Shown here one piece after another: positions 12,483-25,323 of a DNA stretch of 64,000 nucleotides. The stretch is from Amyloporia xantha (taxonomy: Eukaryota; Basidiomycota; Agaricomycetes; Polyporales; Adustoporiaceae): assembly GCA_036971615.1 (NCBI GenBank), contig JAYKKR010000018.1, positions 558,001 to 622,000 of the forward strand. Reading direction: 5' to 3'. The stretch's first letter is position 1, and every line of letters starts with the position of its first letter. The notes beneath the pieces are model-generated. The model made no database searches, had not been told where the DNA came from, and worked only from the letters and a program-made list of their open reading frames with translations. The position numbers were made by a program, and so were the translations under genes.

Positions 12483-13976
12483 GTGAGTGGAGTGTCTAGC
12501 AAGTTCTCTGGATCTGGACGCTGAAGTTGATCTGGATGTCGTCTAGCCTCATCAATGCCGCTCTACTGCAGACTTTGCCGTGAGTAGCATGTTCGAATTC
12601 CAGGTAGTGGTCGGTTAGGCGTTCGGTGATAGAGTGATACATACTATCGGATGGTGCTGCCTTACAAGGGGGCTGTTGTATACTTCTTTTGGCTTTATCC
12701 CCCGTTCATCTCTTCCGTTGTATATTAGGTGTATTTCTTTGACCGCGTACTTTATCCCTTTTAGCTTTTTCTCTAACCCCCCGCCCCAACCCCGTTTCAT
12801 TTCCCGCGCTGTCGTGTCTGAATACTAAAGTTGCTTCGCCATACTAGACGTGTGGTAGATGTACGACCTGATCATCTCAGGCTTCCAGCGCTGTAGGCAT
12901 TTTTTACATTGGACTGTATCTGTACCAGTACAAAGCAATTGGATATATCATCATCGTACTTGAAATAGGAGAGTGGGCCCTGCCACCGATCCGTAGTCGC
13001 CATATGTTTGCTGGGATGTTCAAAGACAAGTTAGCTACAAGGATCATGGGTATCGGTCGAGCTCTCGAAGTTACTACATTTCCCTTGAACGCAGGCACAT
13101 ATTCGTCGTTACATACTGACTTGATCTTCGCTTGCAGCTCGGTGCTCCGCACATGAAGGCACGATATCGTTAGAAGAGCGTGGGGGTCCAACAAGGGATG
13201 GGGAGATGTGAAGATCTCGCCCAGAATAAGTCCACGAAGGCTTTGTTGTATTAGAATTCGACATTGTCAGTCGAGCGTATAAGAAGGACCGCCGACTCCA
13301 GATGATCGAAAGGACGCCATTGATAGCACTAGCAGCATTTGCATCTTTGGCACAAACGTTACGAAGGAGAAAATAAGCCTGGGGCCCGGTCTTTCCACCG
13401 CTAGGCCGTTCCGAAAATACACTCTAGCAGAGGGTGAGACGCCCCTCGAACGGATATGTTTCTTCTCCTGTTCTGAGGCGCGGCAATATTGATTCATGTT
13501 CGATCACTAATGTATTTTCACAATGACGATGTAGTAAAATATGCACATGGGCGGGATCACGTTGAAATGAAAGGACATATCAGGAACAGGCAAGGGTGAG
13601 ACGAGGATAGGCAATCGTTCATTTGAGCCTCGAAAGCTTATCATCAACTTTGTTCAAACTTCGCGAGAGGAGCAGTGTTCAATTCGACACGTGATTGACG
13701 CGTCGCGTCGCGATGACCGCGTGTACTTCTTGTCTCCTTACAGATTTGCACCTCTCGGACTTCTAAAGCGGTGCACACGTTGTTCCATCTCCGCTCCGCT
13801 GCGCCATTGTATCCTTATAGAAACTGGCTTCTCCGCCGCAGAGTCCGCAGGACCGCGCCACGTAGAGTCACATTACTCGCAAGCCACGACGAGCCACGTT
13901 CTCTCTACTCCTTTCTCAGGACCCTACCACCAAGTACTCTTGTCGATTTCCGTCTGCCAACTGCATATCTTGCATT
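12483..13976. other. Intergenic stretch between the unknown 812-codon gene and FunK1-A
   Basis: No gene seen. The left part is pyrimidine-rich (around 12690-12800), as in a 3' region. The right part is the FunK1-A promoter and contains the composite CACGTG/ACGCGT element at 13688-13703. Confidence 0.5.
13688..13703 (+). promoter_or_regulatory. Composite CACGTG-ACGCGT element upstream of FunK1-A
   Basis: The sequence reads CACGTGATTGACGCGT, 289 bp before the FunK1-A ATG and on the same strand. The same 16-bp layout recurs before the other FunK1 genes. CACGTG is the core recognised by many fungal bHLH proteins and ACGCGT is the MCB core bound by MBF-type cell-cycle factors. Use of either factor here is inference. 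Confidence 0.6.
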
Positions 13977-16612
13977 ATGATGAAGACATCCAGTCACACC
14001 GAGCCTTATTCATACTCAGCTGTTGCCAGAGGACGGATACCTCTAGTTAATGAATTCGGAGACCACATTCCCGAACTCTCAGTCCAATTCTTCTTTGATA
14101 ATCTCCTCCCTGGACTTCGCCAAGGACTTGATGTAAAGGCAACCGTTGAAAGACTCAAGAAGGGGCGTCGTGCTCAGATATCAAAAGGACGGTGGACAGC
14201 GTTCGAACCTAAATCTCGAAATTCTAAGCTCAAAGAAGTTACCTGCCAGCCGCTTGCGCGCCTGGGGAAGGCCATTGTTTCAGCGAGTAGTATCAAAGAT
14301 ATCAAACCTCTCCTGGTAGTCAAAGCCAGCCCATACGCTGCCGTAGATACAGCAGACGTCACACGACCAGATGGATGTTTTGTGCTAAATAACAACGCGG
14401 TCGGAAAACTCGACTGGATGGACATCGCGCTTGTCACTGAATATAGGAAACACGAAACCGACAAATACGACGACCACACTGACGATGACGTAAGTCATGT
14501 TTTACTTCTTGTATAAATCAGATCTCTGAAAGTTGGAATAGGACGTACGAAAAGTGGTATGTGATATGCACCAATGCATGAGTAATGATCCGCGAAGGCG
14601 GTTCACTTTCGGCATAACCATTGACAAAGCGGTCATGAGACTCTGGTACTTCAGCCGCACAGAGTTGCTTGTCAGCCACAAAATCAACTGGGTGGAGGTA
14701 AGTCATCGGCCCTATGTGAGCCCATCTTGATTCTTATATGATGAACAGGACCACGAGACCGTCGTGCGAATTTTCCTTTCGTTTATGTACGCCGAACCAC
14801 ACGAAGTGGGATGGGATCCTACCATAACGCTCGTCAAAGACAATAAGGGAATCATTCAATACGACAGCAGTGGGAACCCGCAGCTTGACCTATCCATTGT
14901 GTCCGAAGACGGGCATATCGTTCAGTATCGTACCAAAAAACTGATTCTAGGTCCCCGCTCTGATCCGCTGAGCCGGCGGGGAACTCGGGTCTGGGTAGTA
15001 CGAAGACTGGTAGATGGCGAGGAATGCGGAGAACTCGCCGTCCTCAAAGACTATTGGATCGCTGCCGACCGAAGGACTGAGGGCAGTATTTTGAAGATAC
15101 TCCGTGGGAAGAAGATGGACGAAACTATGTCCACAGCCATGACAAACTATTTCCTGACAGTTCTCCATGACGGAATCGTTCTCATCAATGGCAAACCAGA
15201 CCATACTCGGAAGCTTATGACCCGGGGAACGGAGATCCCTGAGCCTTATTCTAAGTTTGAAATGTACGTCGAGCCGGACTATTCAGAGTGGCGGCTGTGC
15301 GCAGGCGATTGGCACTCTTTGGACTACTACAAGAAGCCCCGTGTCAATTATAGAGCTATTCATCCGAAGATTCATTATCGGATCGCTTTCAAGGAAGTCT
15401 GTGAACCGATATATCACTTGGCGTCCTTGGGGGAAATCTTCAAGGTCCTCAATCAGGCCGCCATAGGTAAAAACAATCATTTCGTAACGACCTCTTGGCT
15501 GACTTGTTATCTAGCCCTACGCACCATGCATAATCTTCGCTGGGTCCACCGCGACATCAGTACTGGTAATATCCTGGCATATCGGGAGAACGGTGAGTTA
15601 TCGGTGAAAGTGGCCGATCTGGAGTGCGCGGAGTGCATAGACGAACCGCGCGCCCAAGAGAGTATTACTGTGCGTGTTTTGACTGACTGCTTGAGGTGAA
15701 GCTTCTGACCGCATAGGATTCACACAACAGGGAACACCAGGATTCATAGCAATGGAAGTGGAAATGCGGCAATACCAATTCTTGCCCACCGAATATTATG
15801 CAATGCCGTTGAGCAGTAGCCGCAAGATGGATACAGCGGACCTGAAGGAATTATGGAACGGAAACAAAAGGAAGAATTTGATTCCTTCTGTCCCTGATAC
15901 AGTTGAGGTCGCAGAAACCAAACCAATACCTCAATTTCGCTACAATCACCTCCATGATCTCGAATCGCTCTGGTGGGTCGCGACGTATTTCCTATTCAAC
16001 AAAATTGTCGTTCGTGTCAAAGGGGATCTGGTAGCCAAAAACCATGCACAGCAGCGCGCTGAGGAGCGGCAGCAAGATAAGGCCAGCAAGTTGCTTGACG
16101 AAACGGGCACCAGATTCGTCACCATATATGCAAACTGTTTCTCCCAAGATATCAGATGCGTCCATGGGTCCATGTGGCCGACCGCTCTCGCCATCGACTT
16201 CTTGAGGCGCAGCCTGGCTGACTGTTACCGGGAAGCTGAGAAGTCTCCAGACACGATCGACTGCACCTCCGCGAATGAGCTTTACTCCGATTTTGATATC
16301 TTGTTCGGTGAAATCTCTAGACAGGACATCGAAATCGGTGATTTCAAACCGTTCGAGTGGAACGTCGGCCAAATAATGGTCGGCGAAGGCAGCGATACTC
16401 AGCCTGATAGTACTCATTCTGGCGGAAGCCAAAGCAAAGGAAAACGGAGGGTGGAAGATTCAGAATCAGATCAGAGATCAGTTGGACAAGATGCGGGAGC
16501 ATCTAGAAGTTCTCCTGCTCCAGCATCGGGGCAACCATCCTCAACTAGAAGACCAAGACATGCGGATACAGCAGGATCCGTCACCAGTCACGAGCAAGAG
16601 CAGCAAATTTGA
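13977..16612 (+). CDS. FunK1-type fungal-specific protein kinase, copy A (intact)
   Basis: Five exons: 13977-14489, 14542-14697, 14749-15466, 15515-15669 and 15731-16612. The total is 2,424 nt, giving 807 residues, with all phases consistent. The N-terminus carries the family block IPELSVQFF and an acidic WMDIALVTEY motif. Exon 2 has PRRRFTFGITI. Around residue 321 an AVLKDYW segment can supply the ATP-binding lysine. The catalytic loop is VHRDISTGNIL (Asp at about 476, Asn at about 481). The metal-binding aspartate lies in VADLE (about 497), so Leu-Glu replaces the Phe-Gly of DFG. A GTPGF activation segment and NHLHDLESLWWVATYF follow, with a Ser-rich basic tail. FunK1 kinases are a lineage expanded in mushroom-forming fungi; substrates are unknown. 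It lies tail-to-tail with pseudogene B. Either Met 13977 or 13980 could be the start. Confidence 0.85.
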
Positions 16613-17160
16613 GAGGATGAAGAGTTTTGCGACGTCAACTCAACACCTACCGGGACGAATACCTGATGGCATTCTGACCAATTCTCAAATACCACGGACG
16701 ACTCGGTTTGACCTTGTGTGATATTATCTATCTTGTATTTTTGCTACCTTGGATTCGCTACACTTGTACTACTGCAATACACTCGTGTTTGATCTGCTTT
16801 TTTGAACGACGGTTAGATATTCAAGTCCATACGGTTGTAACGAAATACCCAGGAGAGGAAGGCTGACATACAGTAACCCCCAAAAGATCGAGTTTGTATA
16901 TCTCAATTATAAACCCAGGGGAACCTATTTCGAGATTGATATTTGGAGCACGCCTCTCGCTTGAATGCTACAGTAAATCAATCGAACTGCGGTCAAATCT
17001 ATACTGCGGATTACAATCACGGATAAGGGGGAGGTACATAGGACAACGCAAAAATTGAACGCCATCGAACTTGAAGCTAGATCTATCGCACTAGATCAGA
17101 AGTAATTCGGAGAAAAGCCCTACTAGTAGGGTTTAGGATGCGATGTAGCCAGAAAGTTCT
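16613..17160. other. Intergenic stretch between convergent FunK1-A and FunK1-B
   Basis: No gene seen. It should contain the 3' ends of two convergent transcription units. The segment is AT-rich near 16720-16800 and shows no clear repeat or hairpin. Confidence 0.5.
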
Positions 17161-19924
17161 TCACCCTCTCGGATTTGTCGCTTTTGAATGCGACCTCGTC
17201 ACAGGTCCCGCAGTCCTTGCCTCCATCGGGTGAACAAGTTTTGACCGTTTCCTGGAAAGTGGTCGTGAAGATGCTTGAGCAGAAGGTCCTGCAGGGGTAT
17301 CAGCGCCCTCGTCAATTGCTCCCTCGTCTAGGGCTGGATCTTCCATTCTCCGCTTTCCTTTGCGAAGCAACTGTCCGGATAGCGCAGGCAGACTGCTCTC
17401 GGTATCGCTGTCCATCACTTCCACGTCGACCGTCGCCACGTTCTGTTTGAAGTGATTGAGCATGATATCTTGTGTCAAGGCTTGGCTAAACATATTGTCG
17501 AAAGCGGTATAAAGTCCCTGGGCAACATCTTCATTAATGGAATTTGGGTGTTTTTCGGCATTCAGATATTGTGCCACGAGTTGTCTCCTCGCCGATTCAA
17601 GACTATAAGCGAACGGCCTCACGGATTCATGAAGGCAGCCGATATGCTGCTCGAAGTAGCCTTCTGCAGACATGACTACGAGCCTGATGGCTTGGTCGTA
17701 GAACAACTGTGCGGCGTAGTTTTGTTGCTCCTCTTCATCGGATGGGTGTGTATCGCTCCTCGATACGACAGCCCCGTTGACGCCGACAACTGCTCTGTTA
17801 AGGATAAAATAGGTGGCAACCCACCAGATAGACTCCAGATCGTGGAGAGGATTGTATCGAAATGTGACTTCTTCTTTCGTAGGTTGCTTCGAAGCTTCAG
17901 CGAAAATTGGGTGGTTGGGCAGACCGGCGGTTTCCTGTTGTAGCATTCGATTCCAATTTAATGAAGCTTTGCTTTTCACGGCCGGGATCTGGTTGTTTCT
18001 TTTATGGCGAAAGAGATATCGCATCAAGTCTACTTCGACTGCCATAAAGTTCGAAGTCCCCTGTTACATCAATTCAGCATGAATTATAGGCTTCACATCC
18101 GGTGGAGTCAGCTAATATACGCACAGTACGAATCTCGTGAGTACTTCGTACATTCACTTTTTTCGCATACTCCAAGTCGGCTAGTCTGGCTGATAATTTG
18201 CCGTTCTGCCAATAGACGAGGATATTCCCAGTGCTGATGTCGCGGTGAACCCATCCCCGTTCATGCATGAGTTGCAGAGCTATGAGACATGCACGAATGA
18301 ATGAATATCCTAGTAATAGTCCAGGTTCCTTGTCTTACCTAGCGTTATGCGACGGAGGATTTTGAGAACATCTCCCAAGGACTTGAGATTATAGATAGGC
18401 TCGCAAACTTCCTTGAAAATGATGCGGTAATGAATCTTCGGATGATAGGTCATGAGTATGTCGGGTAGCTTTCTCTTATGCTCTTCTGCTATGCGGTGGT
18501 CGCCTAGGCCTGTCCGTGATGCCCTAGCTTGGGTTTGAGTAGTAGCGGGCTCGGGGATAATGTCCTCTTCGACTTGAAGTTGGAACCTAAGAAAGGCAGC
18601 AGGAACATCTTTCCCTCGAGTCATGAGGTTTCGAGTATGATCAGGTTTGCCATTGACCATAACATCTCCATGACGCAAGACTGTCAGAAAAACCTGCCCT
18701 AGAAATTTCCCGATCGTCTGCGTCCATATCGTTCCGAATATTGTCAGCGATATCGCCTTCCCTAGTTCGATCGTCGTCAATCCACATCTCCTTGAGGACG
18801 GCAGGCTCTCCAAATTCCTCGCCATTTACCAGCTCTTTGACCTCCCAAACACGAGTGCCCCTCCCACGCAGTGCATTGGCACCAACATCAGATATCAGCC
18901 TCGTTGTGCGATAGTCGGTGACTTCTCCGTTCGCCGACCGGACAGATATATCAAACCGTGGCCGTTCAGTGCCGTCATATTGAATGACCCCCTTGTCGTC
19001 TGTAACGTATCTGACACTGGGATCCCATCCTACTTCGTGTCGTTGGGCGTACATAATTGAGAGGAAGACATGCACAACGGTCGTAAGTTCCTATTATTCA
19101 CATGAGAAGGTCCACAGTCGTGCAGAACTTGATGACTTACCTCCATCCAGTTAATTTTCTCGCTGACGAGCAACTCGGCGCGACTGCAGTACCAGAGCCT
19201 CATGTCCGTATTCTTGATTGTTATGCCGAAGATGAACCGCCTGCGCGGATCCTCACGCATGCATTGGTGCATACTCCATATCATATTTCGGATATCCTGA
19301 ACGTACTGTGAGACGCCAAGCGATCATGTTAAATAACTTAGATTCTCACATCATCCACGTCCCTGTCAATGTTCCGTTTCTTGAACTCGGCGACGAGGGC
19401 GATATCCATCCAGCGGACTTCTTTGGGAGAACTGCCGCTTACAATAAAACATCCATCTGGTCGACTTTTTGCGTCTCTCATGCTAGACTTCGATGTACTG
19501 TTTGGATTGGTTTGGAATTTAAGTGAAGGTTTAAGTTTCCCTAATCCACTTGCACTAGCGATCGCCGCTCCCAACTGCGTGAGCGGCTGGAACGTGGCAT
19601 TCTCTGACAACGGGGACCCTCGAGGTTCGCATTTGAATGCCTTCCAGCGATCTCTCACAATTCCGGCTCGGGTATTTCTTTTGAGTCTTTTGACTGTTGC
19701 GTCCACATCGAGCCCTTGGCGTAGTCCGGGAAGAAGATGATCAAGGAAGAATTGAACCGGAAGTTCCGGGATAGAGTCGCCAAAGTCTTTGAACAGAGCT
19801 TTGCGCCCAATTTGAGCACCTCCATAAGGATACGGGAGAATAGAGGTCTGTTTGTGAATAGAAGGCGTTTCGTCAAGCTTCAGTTGGTGATTGATAATCG
19901 GGATAGTTGAGGGTGGCGCACCAT
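17161..19924 (-). pseudogene. FunK1-type kinase, copy B (frameshifted)
   Basis: Minus-strand five-exon gene with the same architecture as copies A and D. The last exon is 18060-17161, the catalytic-loop exon is 18279-18125 (155 nt, the same length as in A and D) and the central exon is 19090-18339. Motifs seen include IPELPVQFFLDHLLP, WMDIALVAEF, DPRRRFIFGITI, AVLKEMWID, VHRDISTGNIL, LADLE and NPLHDLESIWWVATYF. Two lesions are visible. The exon 3 reading frame shifts at about 18700-18712; the exon is 752 nt, one nucleotide off the expected phase. The start region at 19924 also lacks one nucleotide relative to copy D, so the ATG is out of frame with the body. The gene most likely no longer makes a full kinase. 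It is transcribed toward FunK1-A. Confidence 0.8.
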
Positions 19925-20257
19925 TGATGAGGAAGCTGCCGAGCTAGCGGCTACTGCACCCATTTTATAGAAACAAGGGTAGTGTGGCTCGTCGTGTCCT
20001 GCGAAGAGTGCGGCCAAAGTGTGACCTGAGAAATTGTAACGCCGATCATATAAGTATCAAAACGATAGAACAATGGGGTCTCCGTGGCATGGACACTACA
20101 CCTGAGGGGGGAAGTGTCGGTGATACTTACTGCAAGAGTAATGCGTTATCCAAAGTCAACGCTGAAAGGACTAAGGACTTGAATACGGTCCTGAATTCTG
20201 GGATACACTTACGCGGTTGAAGCGACTATCACAACTCGTTGACTTAGACTGTAGCAG

Positions 20258-20273
20258 ACGCGTCCGTCACGTG
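20258..20273 (-). promoter_or_regulatory. Composite CACGTG-ACGCGT element upstream of FunK1-B
   Basis: On the minus strand the sequence reads CACGTGACGGACGCGT, about 334 bp before the FunK1-B start codon and oriented with that gene. It has the same spacing between the two hexamers as the element before copy A. Confidence 0.6.
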
Positions 20274-22516
20274 CCTTCATTTGCGAGGCTCGGCCACATT
20301 TCGCGTTAGTTGCTAACAAGGCCCATGAGACAGACAAAGATGCTCAGTGGCGACATATGATCACGCATCTGCCACCGCCATTTGGACCGAGCAAAAGAGT
20401 ACGAGGGGATGTGACTATATGTAACGGTAGTCTGATGAAGAACGACATGAGAAATCTGAAATCTGAAATACGTACTTTACTATATATCTTTTCGCCGGAT
20501 TCTGATCGGCCTCCTCCAGCGGTGACAGCGAATTGCATATGTCGATTTCATATAATTGCTGTTGCTTTGCAAGTCCAGCTTTCGAAAATGATCTAGTTCT
20601 AATATGTTATAGAGAGCAGTAGACGTGCATGACTCTGTAGCTTGTCGGCAGTGTGTAGACAGACACATATCAGTCATTGGAGAGACAGCTGGAGAGGTAG
20701 ATTTAATACAGCCGGGCGAGATCGGAAGGTTGAAAATGAACGCCAAATGAGAATGACGCGCAGCCTACTGACAATGTCCGGTATAGGACAAATTCAGAAT
20801 TGATGCTCACGAAGAGTACTAGAACATCCCCCAATGCGCTAGATTTGGCCCAAAAATGACGATAATGACAAGAACGCAACGCCATTCTGATAGGAGTTTG
20901 TGTTGCCTAGAATCAGATAGCTTGAGTAACGGCGGGCTTCTCCATACTCAGATGTTGGAACACAGATCCGGACAGTGTGATAATTACGCAAGATGACCAT
21001 TGCGGGGGTCAAGTTGAGAAACATATCGGCAAGAACAAATCGCCAGATAGGACGAACGCCAACGGGAGAATAAAGGTTGACAGTGCTATGAAGAACAAGT
21101 CGCCGAATGTTCAATGCAGAGACCATCATAATTAAGACAGCATGTGAGCCAGAACGGAACTCAAGAACCTGTAGTGACTTAGGAAGGGTCTTCGTAGGAT
21201 GGTCTGCGGAGACCAGGACCCACCAGGCCTCCACAGAGGAAGACTTCTGCGGCAAAACTTGGTCTACAGCCATACCTTGATTATGGTGCCCATAACAGTC
21301 AACTTGTCCCATATCTTGTTTTGGGAGTTCATCTCACTTTGCTGGGTACCGATGAACTTGAACCCTGGATGTCGAAACTTACAGCCTGAGGTTGCAAGTA
21401 AGTTAGCTCTCGGACATCGCGTCTCTCGGTATCGCCTCCTTTAGTGCATATGTGTATCAATAAGGATGCAAGTAGAATGAAAGGGACTGTTGAATATATA
21501 GGTATTCACTCACAGCGTTCGATATCTAATCCACGCAGTAGGGAAACACCAGTGCACCACAATGCGCCAAGACTTGGCCAGAAATTATCTAGAGCGACGT
21601 ATACAGTAAGCTGTTGTGCTAATGTTTTTACTCATAATAATTGAATTATGCGGGAGTCTCTTGGTGTGCCATAGAAAGCCTTGAAGTGTATGGACGGTCG
21701 TGCAAGTCTGAAACCTCGTTGACCGGTGAGGGTTTTGTCTTCCGTAGGCAGACTCTTAAGATTGTAACCTTATAGAGGGAGTAACGTGATAAGATAACGG
21801 CCTAGATGCAACTCTTCGATCCAACTTCGATCAGTCGTGCTCTCGAATGCTCACACGGTGACGCGTACGCTCTGTCTCGGTCCTCCACCTTGAGCTTGAT
21901 TCTCTGACCGTTACCAACATTTCTATCCTCTGGAATGACTGCTTTCGAGCGTCTTTTATTGTCATTAAACCTATCAGACGACTACTACTTCCATCGACAT
22001 TTCCACGAGCTCGAAATCAACGACACAGCATCCACCTGACATGCCGTGGGTGAACGGAACCTCGTACTTCACATAATGCGGAAAGGCGTGCCAAAAATAT
22101 CCTCCTTGTTATGGCCAGGCAGTACTTTTAGAGATATCGCTAGAGTCCTCGGATCGTGCCTGTCTCAGAACACATAGTAGTTGGTGTGTGCATTCCCCGA
22201 GATTGACAAGAGTCAGCTGAACGACAAATATATAACTACAAGGTCGACTTGAAGATTGATCATATCTGTTACCTTTATTCCATGAACGGCACAAATTGAT
22301 GATCAGGCTTACCTGATAGACAGCGAAGTAGTAGGCGTCCCGTGAACGGATAATAATTTGCCTTAATCCTCGAAGATATGCTCGATGTTCCATGCGGTCG
22401 CAAGCCAAGAATCATCGCCCTTCAGGGCCACATTCAACGCTCGGCCGTAATCAAGAGGCGCACAGGCCCTAGGCCACGGTGTACCCTGACCATCTGGGAG
22501 TGATGCTGGAACTCAT

Positions 22517-22527
22517 CTGGCTTATAA
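22517..22527 (+). promoter_or_regulatory. TATA-type core promoter of S53 peptidase A
   Basis: CTGGCTTATAA lies about 60 bp before the ATG. The identical 11-mer precedes the paralogous peptidase B at a similar distance, although the surrounding sequence has diverged, which supports a functional core promoter. Confidence 0.5.
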
Positions 22528-22581
22528 CGGGCGGTCCACAAGCAAAATCAATCGTGGTTCAGTCCAGTACACTCCCCCGGG

Positions 22582-25084
22582 ATGTTGCTTGCCACTCGCC
22601 TGGTCGTCGCGCTTGCGTTGCTCCTTTCTGCAGCAGGCGCCCCTTCGACGTTCTCCCCCCGTGTCGTGCATGAATCCCGTAGCAATGTCCCCCGTGGTTG
22701 GGCTCCCGTCCGACGAGCAGAGCCGAGCATGATGCTCCCTTTGCGTGTCGGTCTTGTGCAACCCAATCTAGAGAACATCGAGGCGTACATTATGGACGTA
22801 TCGCACCCCGAATCGCCCAACTATGGGAAGCACTGGTCCCCGGAAAGGGTCGCGGAAACGTTTCGCCCCACGAAAGAGTCTGTCGACACCGTGCGTACGT
22901 GGTTTGTCGATAACGGTATCGAGCCTGGCCGTGTGAAGTTGATCCCGAGCGCCGGATGGGTGAAGGCAGACGTGACGGTTGAGGAGGCAGAGCAGCTTCT
23001 GGGCACGGAGTACTATGTGTACCAATTTGGGGAGGAAGAGGGCAAGGAACACGTCGCGTGCCACGAAAAGTACCATCTTCCCGAGCATGTCGCGAAGCAT
23101 GTGGAGATCGTGACGCCTACACTACACTTTGACGTGAAGCCGAAGGCAGTCAAGCATCAGCTGGAGAAGGTCGACAAGAGGAGCGGCTCCACGAGTGATA
23201 CTAATGCCCATGCTGTGGGTCAGCCCGGATTTGGGACGAGTTTCCCCAAGACTTCTGGTGTCGTTCAGGTATGTGGCGACCGAGCCGTCGAGGTTGTGAC
23301 CATCAAGCTCAATCTGTTTTCTCAGAATCTGTACAGCGAGCTTTCAGATTGCGATAGCCAGATTGTCCCGGACTGCCTTCGTGCCCTGTATAACTTCGAG
23401 TATATTCCCGTTGCGACTGAGAAGAATTCCATTGCGATTGGTAGGAAAATCTTCATGTTGTCTTATCAGTGCACGATCTCACAGTACCCTTTCCAGTCGA
23501 GTATACACCACAAGCATATGTGCCGAGCGATCTTGATATGTTCTTTCGCAATTTCTCCCCTAGCCAGGTTGGCGACAGGCCCATCTTGGATGGCATAGAT
23601 GGCGGTGAGCGGTCCTCAACTTTCCGGGCAGTTTGAGAGAGTAGACTGAGCGAGAGTGTTTCTGCAGGCTATGATCAAAGCGAATACGGAGGCTTCGATT
23701 ACAACGGCGAGTCGAACTTGGACTTGCAATACTCTATGACGCTGGTTGGACCGAAGCAGCCCGTGACTTTGTATCAGGCTGGAGATATGGTTGAAGGTGC
23801 GTAACAAACAACTTTGTTTACGACTTCGAAAGAAGATAGGCTGAGCAGTATAATCACTTAACAGGTGCTTCCTTCAACAACCTGTTGGACGCTCTCGATG
23901 CCTCCTACTGCACGTTTGAAGGCGGAGACAACCCAGAGTATGATTCCATATACCCAGATCCGTATGGTGGCTACGAAGGTGCGACCACCATCGCGACGTG
24001 TTTGACTGTTGGCAGTCCATTTAGCCTGGTTGATCTTCCTAGGTCCGGAAAACTGTGGAACGATAACGCCCGCCTATGTCATGTCTACTTCATACGCTTA
24101 CGACGAAGCAGACCTACCTCCGGCATATGAGGAAAGACAATGCGCCGAGTATGCCAAGGTCTGTCCATTCATTTGCTTAGTCGACCTATCGGTCTAGACT
24201 CATTCTATATCTTTCAGCTTGGTCTGTTGGGTACGACGATTTTCTTTTCTTCCGGGGACTACGGCGTTGCAGGAAACGGCGGCATCTGTCTTAGCGCCGA
24301 CGGAGAGCAAGAGTACGGCGGCACGGTGTTCAACCCTGGCTTCCCTGCAACGTGCCCTTATATCACCAGCGTTGGCGCCACGCAAGTCAATCCTGGGGCA
24401 TCGGTATGTGCAATTGCGCCGCAGGCTTTCTTGAAATTGTTCGAAACCTTACGGGTTGATGCTCTTCGTTAGGTGTATGAAGCGGAGAGCGCTTCCGACC
24501 AGGTGATCTACTCTGGTGGTGGTTTCTCAAACGTATTCGCCATCCCTGAGTACCAGAAGGCTGCGGTTGAGCATTATTTGACGACTTACCCGCCTCCATA
24601 TTTGTCTTCCACCTACAATACGTCTGGCACGTCGCGCGCATATCCCGATATATCTGCCAACGGGTCCGTCATCTCGAACGCATCTGTGGTGATGATCGCT
24701 AAATCTCTGTGAATAGTGTGAATTATTTGGTAGCAATCCAGGGCGAGTACTATCTCGTGTACGGCACATCGTGCTCTTCCCCAGTCTCTGCTGCAATATT
24801 CTCTGCGATCAACGACGCGCGTTTGGCCATCGGCAAGGGCCCGATCGGGTTCATCAATCCTACCGTGCGTATTCGTCGCCTGTCGCTGCGTGCACTCTCG
24901 CCTCATGTTGGTATCATAGATCTACACGCCTCTCTTTATGGAAGCATTCAATGATATCACGACTGGAACGAATCCTGGATGCGGCACTGATGGATTCTCG
25001 GCTGAGCCTGGTTGGGACCCGGTGACTGGAGTCGGGACGCCTAATTTTGCAAAGTTGATTGGCCTTTGGCTGGGGCTGCCTTGA
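22582..25084 (+). CDS. Secreted S53 (sedolisin family) serine-carboxyl peptidase A
   Basis: Ten exons: 22582-23268, 23326-23440, 23497-23604, 23668-23796, 23865-23978, 24043-24158, 24218-24403, 24473-24663, 24717-24864 and 24920-25084. The total is 1,959 nt, giving 652 residues, all in phase. The N-terminus is a signal peptide (LLATRLVVALALLLSAAGA). A pro-kumamolisin-type propeptide follows (SHPESPNYGKHW, ETFRPTKESVDTV). Catalytic elements are visible: Glu and Asp in GESNLDLQY, the oxyanion Asp in SSGDYG and the nucleophilic Ser in YGTSCSSP. The C-terminal calcium-site region has GWDPVTGVGTPNF. These enzymes cleave proteins at acidic pH outside the cell, as tripeptidyl peptidases or endopeptidases; which of the two is not decided here. 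A close tandem copy follows. The donor of intron 8 (GTCCGT) is atypical. Confidence 0.88.
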
Positions 25085-25307
25085 TCTTATCAGGGTATAT
25101 AACATGGGGAATAATCCGGACAGTGCAGGGGAGATTTGGCTTCTCTGTCATCTGCGAGTATACCGGGATACACAAAATAGTTAACATTCTAAACAAGGAG
25201 TGAACTCTACGGTATCACTGACTGAATTTCGGGCTGTGAGCACTTGCAAGCCGGAAGTGGGAACACTTTAAGCACACACGATGGGTTGGAGGCAAGCCTT
25301 GTGCGAG

Positions 25308-25323
25308 CACGTGATGGACGCGT
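25308..25323 (+). promoter_or_regulatory. Orphan composite CACGTG-ACGCGT element
   Basis: The sequence reads CACGTGATGGACGCGT, matching the layout found before the FunK1 genes. No FunK1 gene follows it; the next start codon of any supported gene is peptidase B, about 920 bp away. It may be the remains of a lost FunK1 promoter or may act on the peptidase genes. Confidence 0.4.

Larger units (their letters stand above)
19925..22581. other. Long stretch without a supported gene
   Basis: It holds the FunK1-B promoter side on the left and the S53-A promoter on the right. The longest frame, 20839-21312 on the minus strand (157 codons), contains hydrophobic stretches but no family I recognise and no splice-supported partners. 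It could be a relic of a membrane protein, but I cannot support that. Confidence 0.4.

Noticed and set aside
20839..21312. 157-codon minus-strand frame as a membrane protein
   Set aside because: Some hydrophobic runs, but no consistent helix pattern, no family match from memory and no neighbouring exons in phase.
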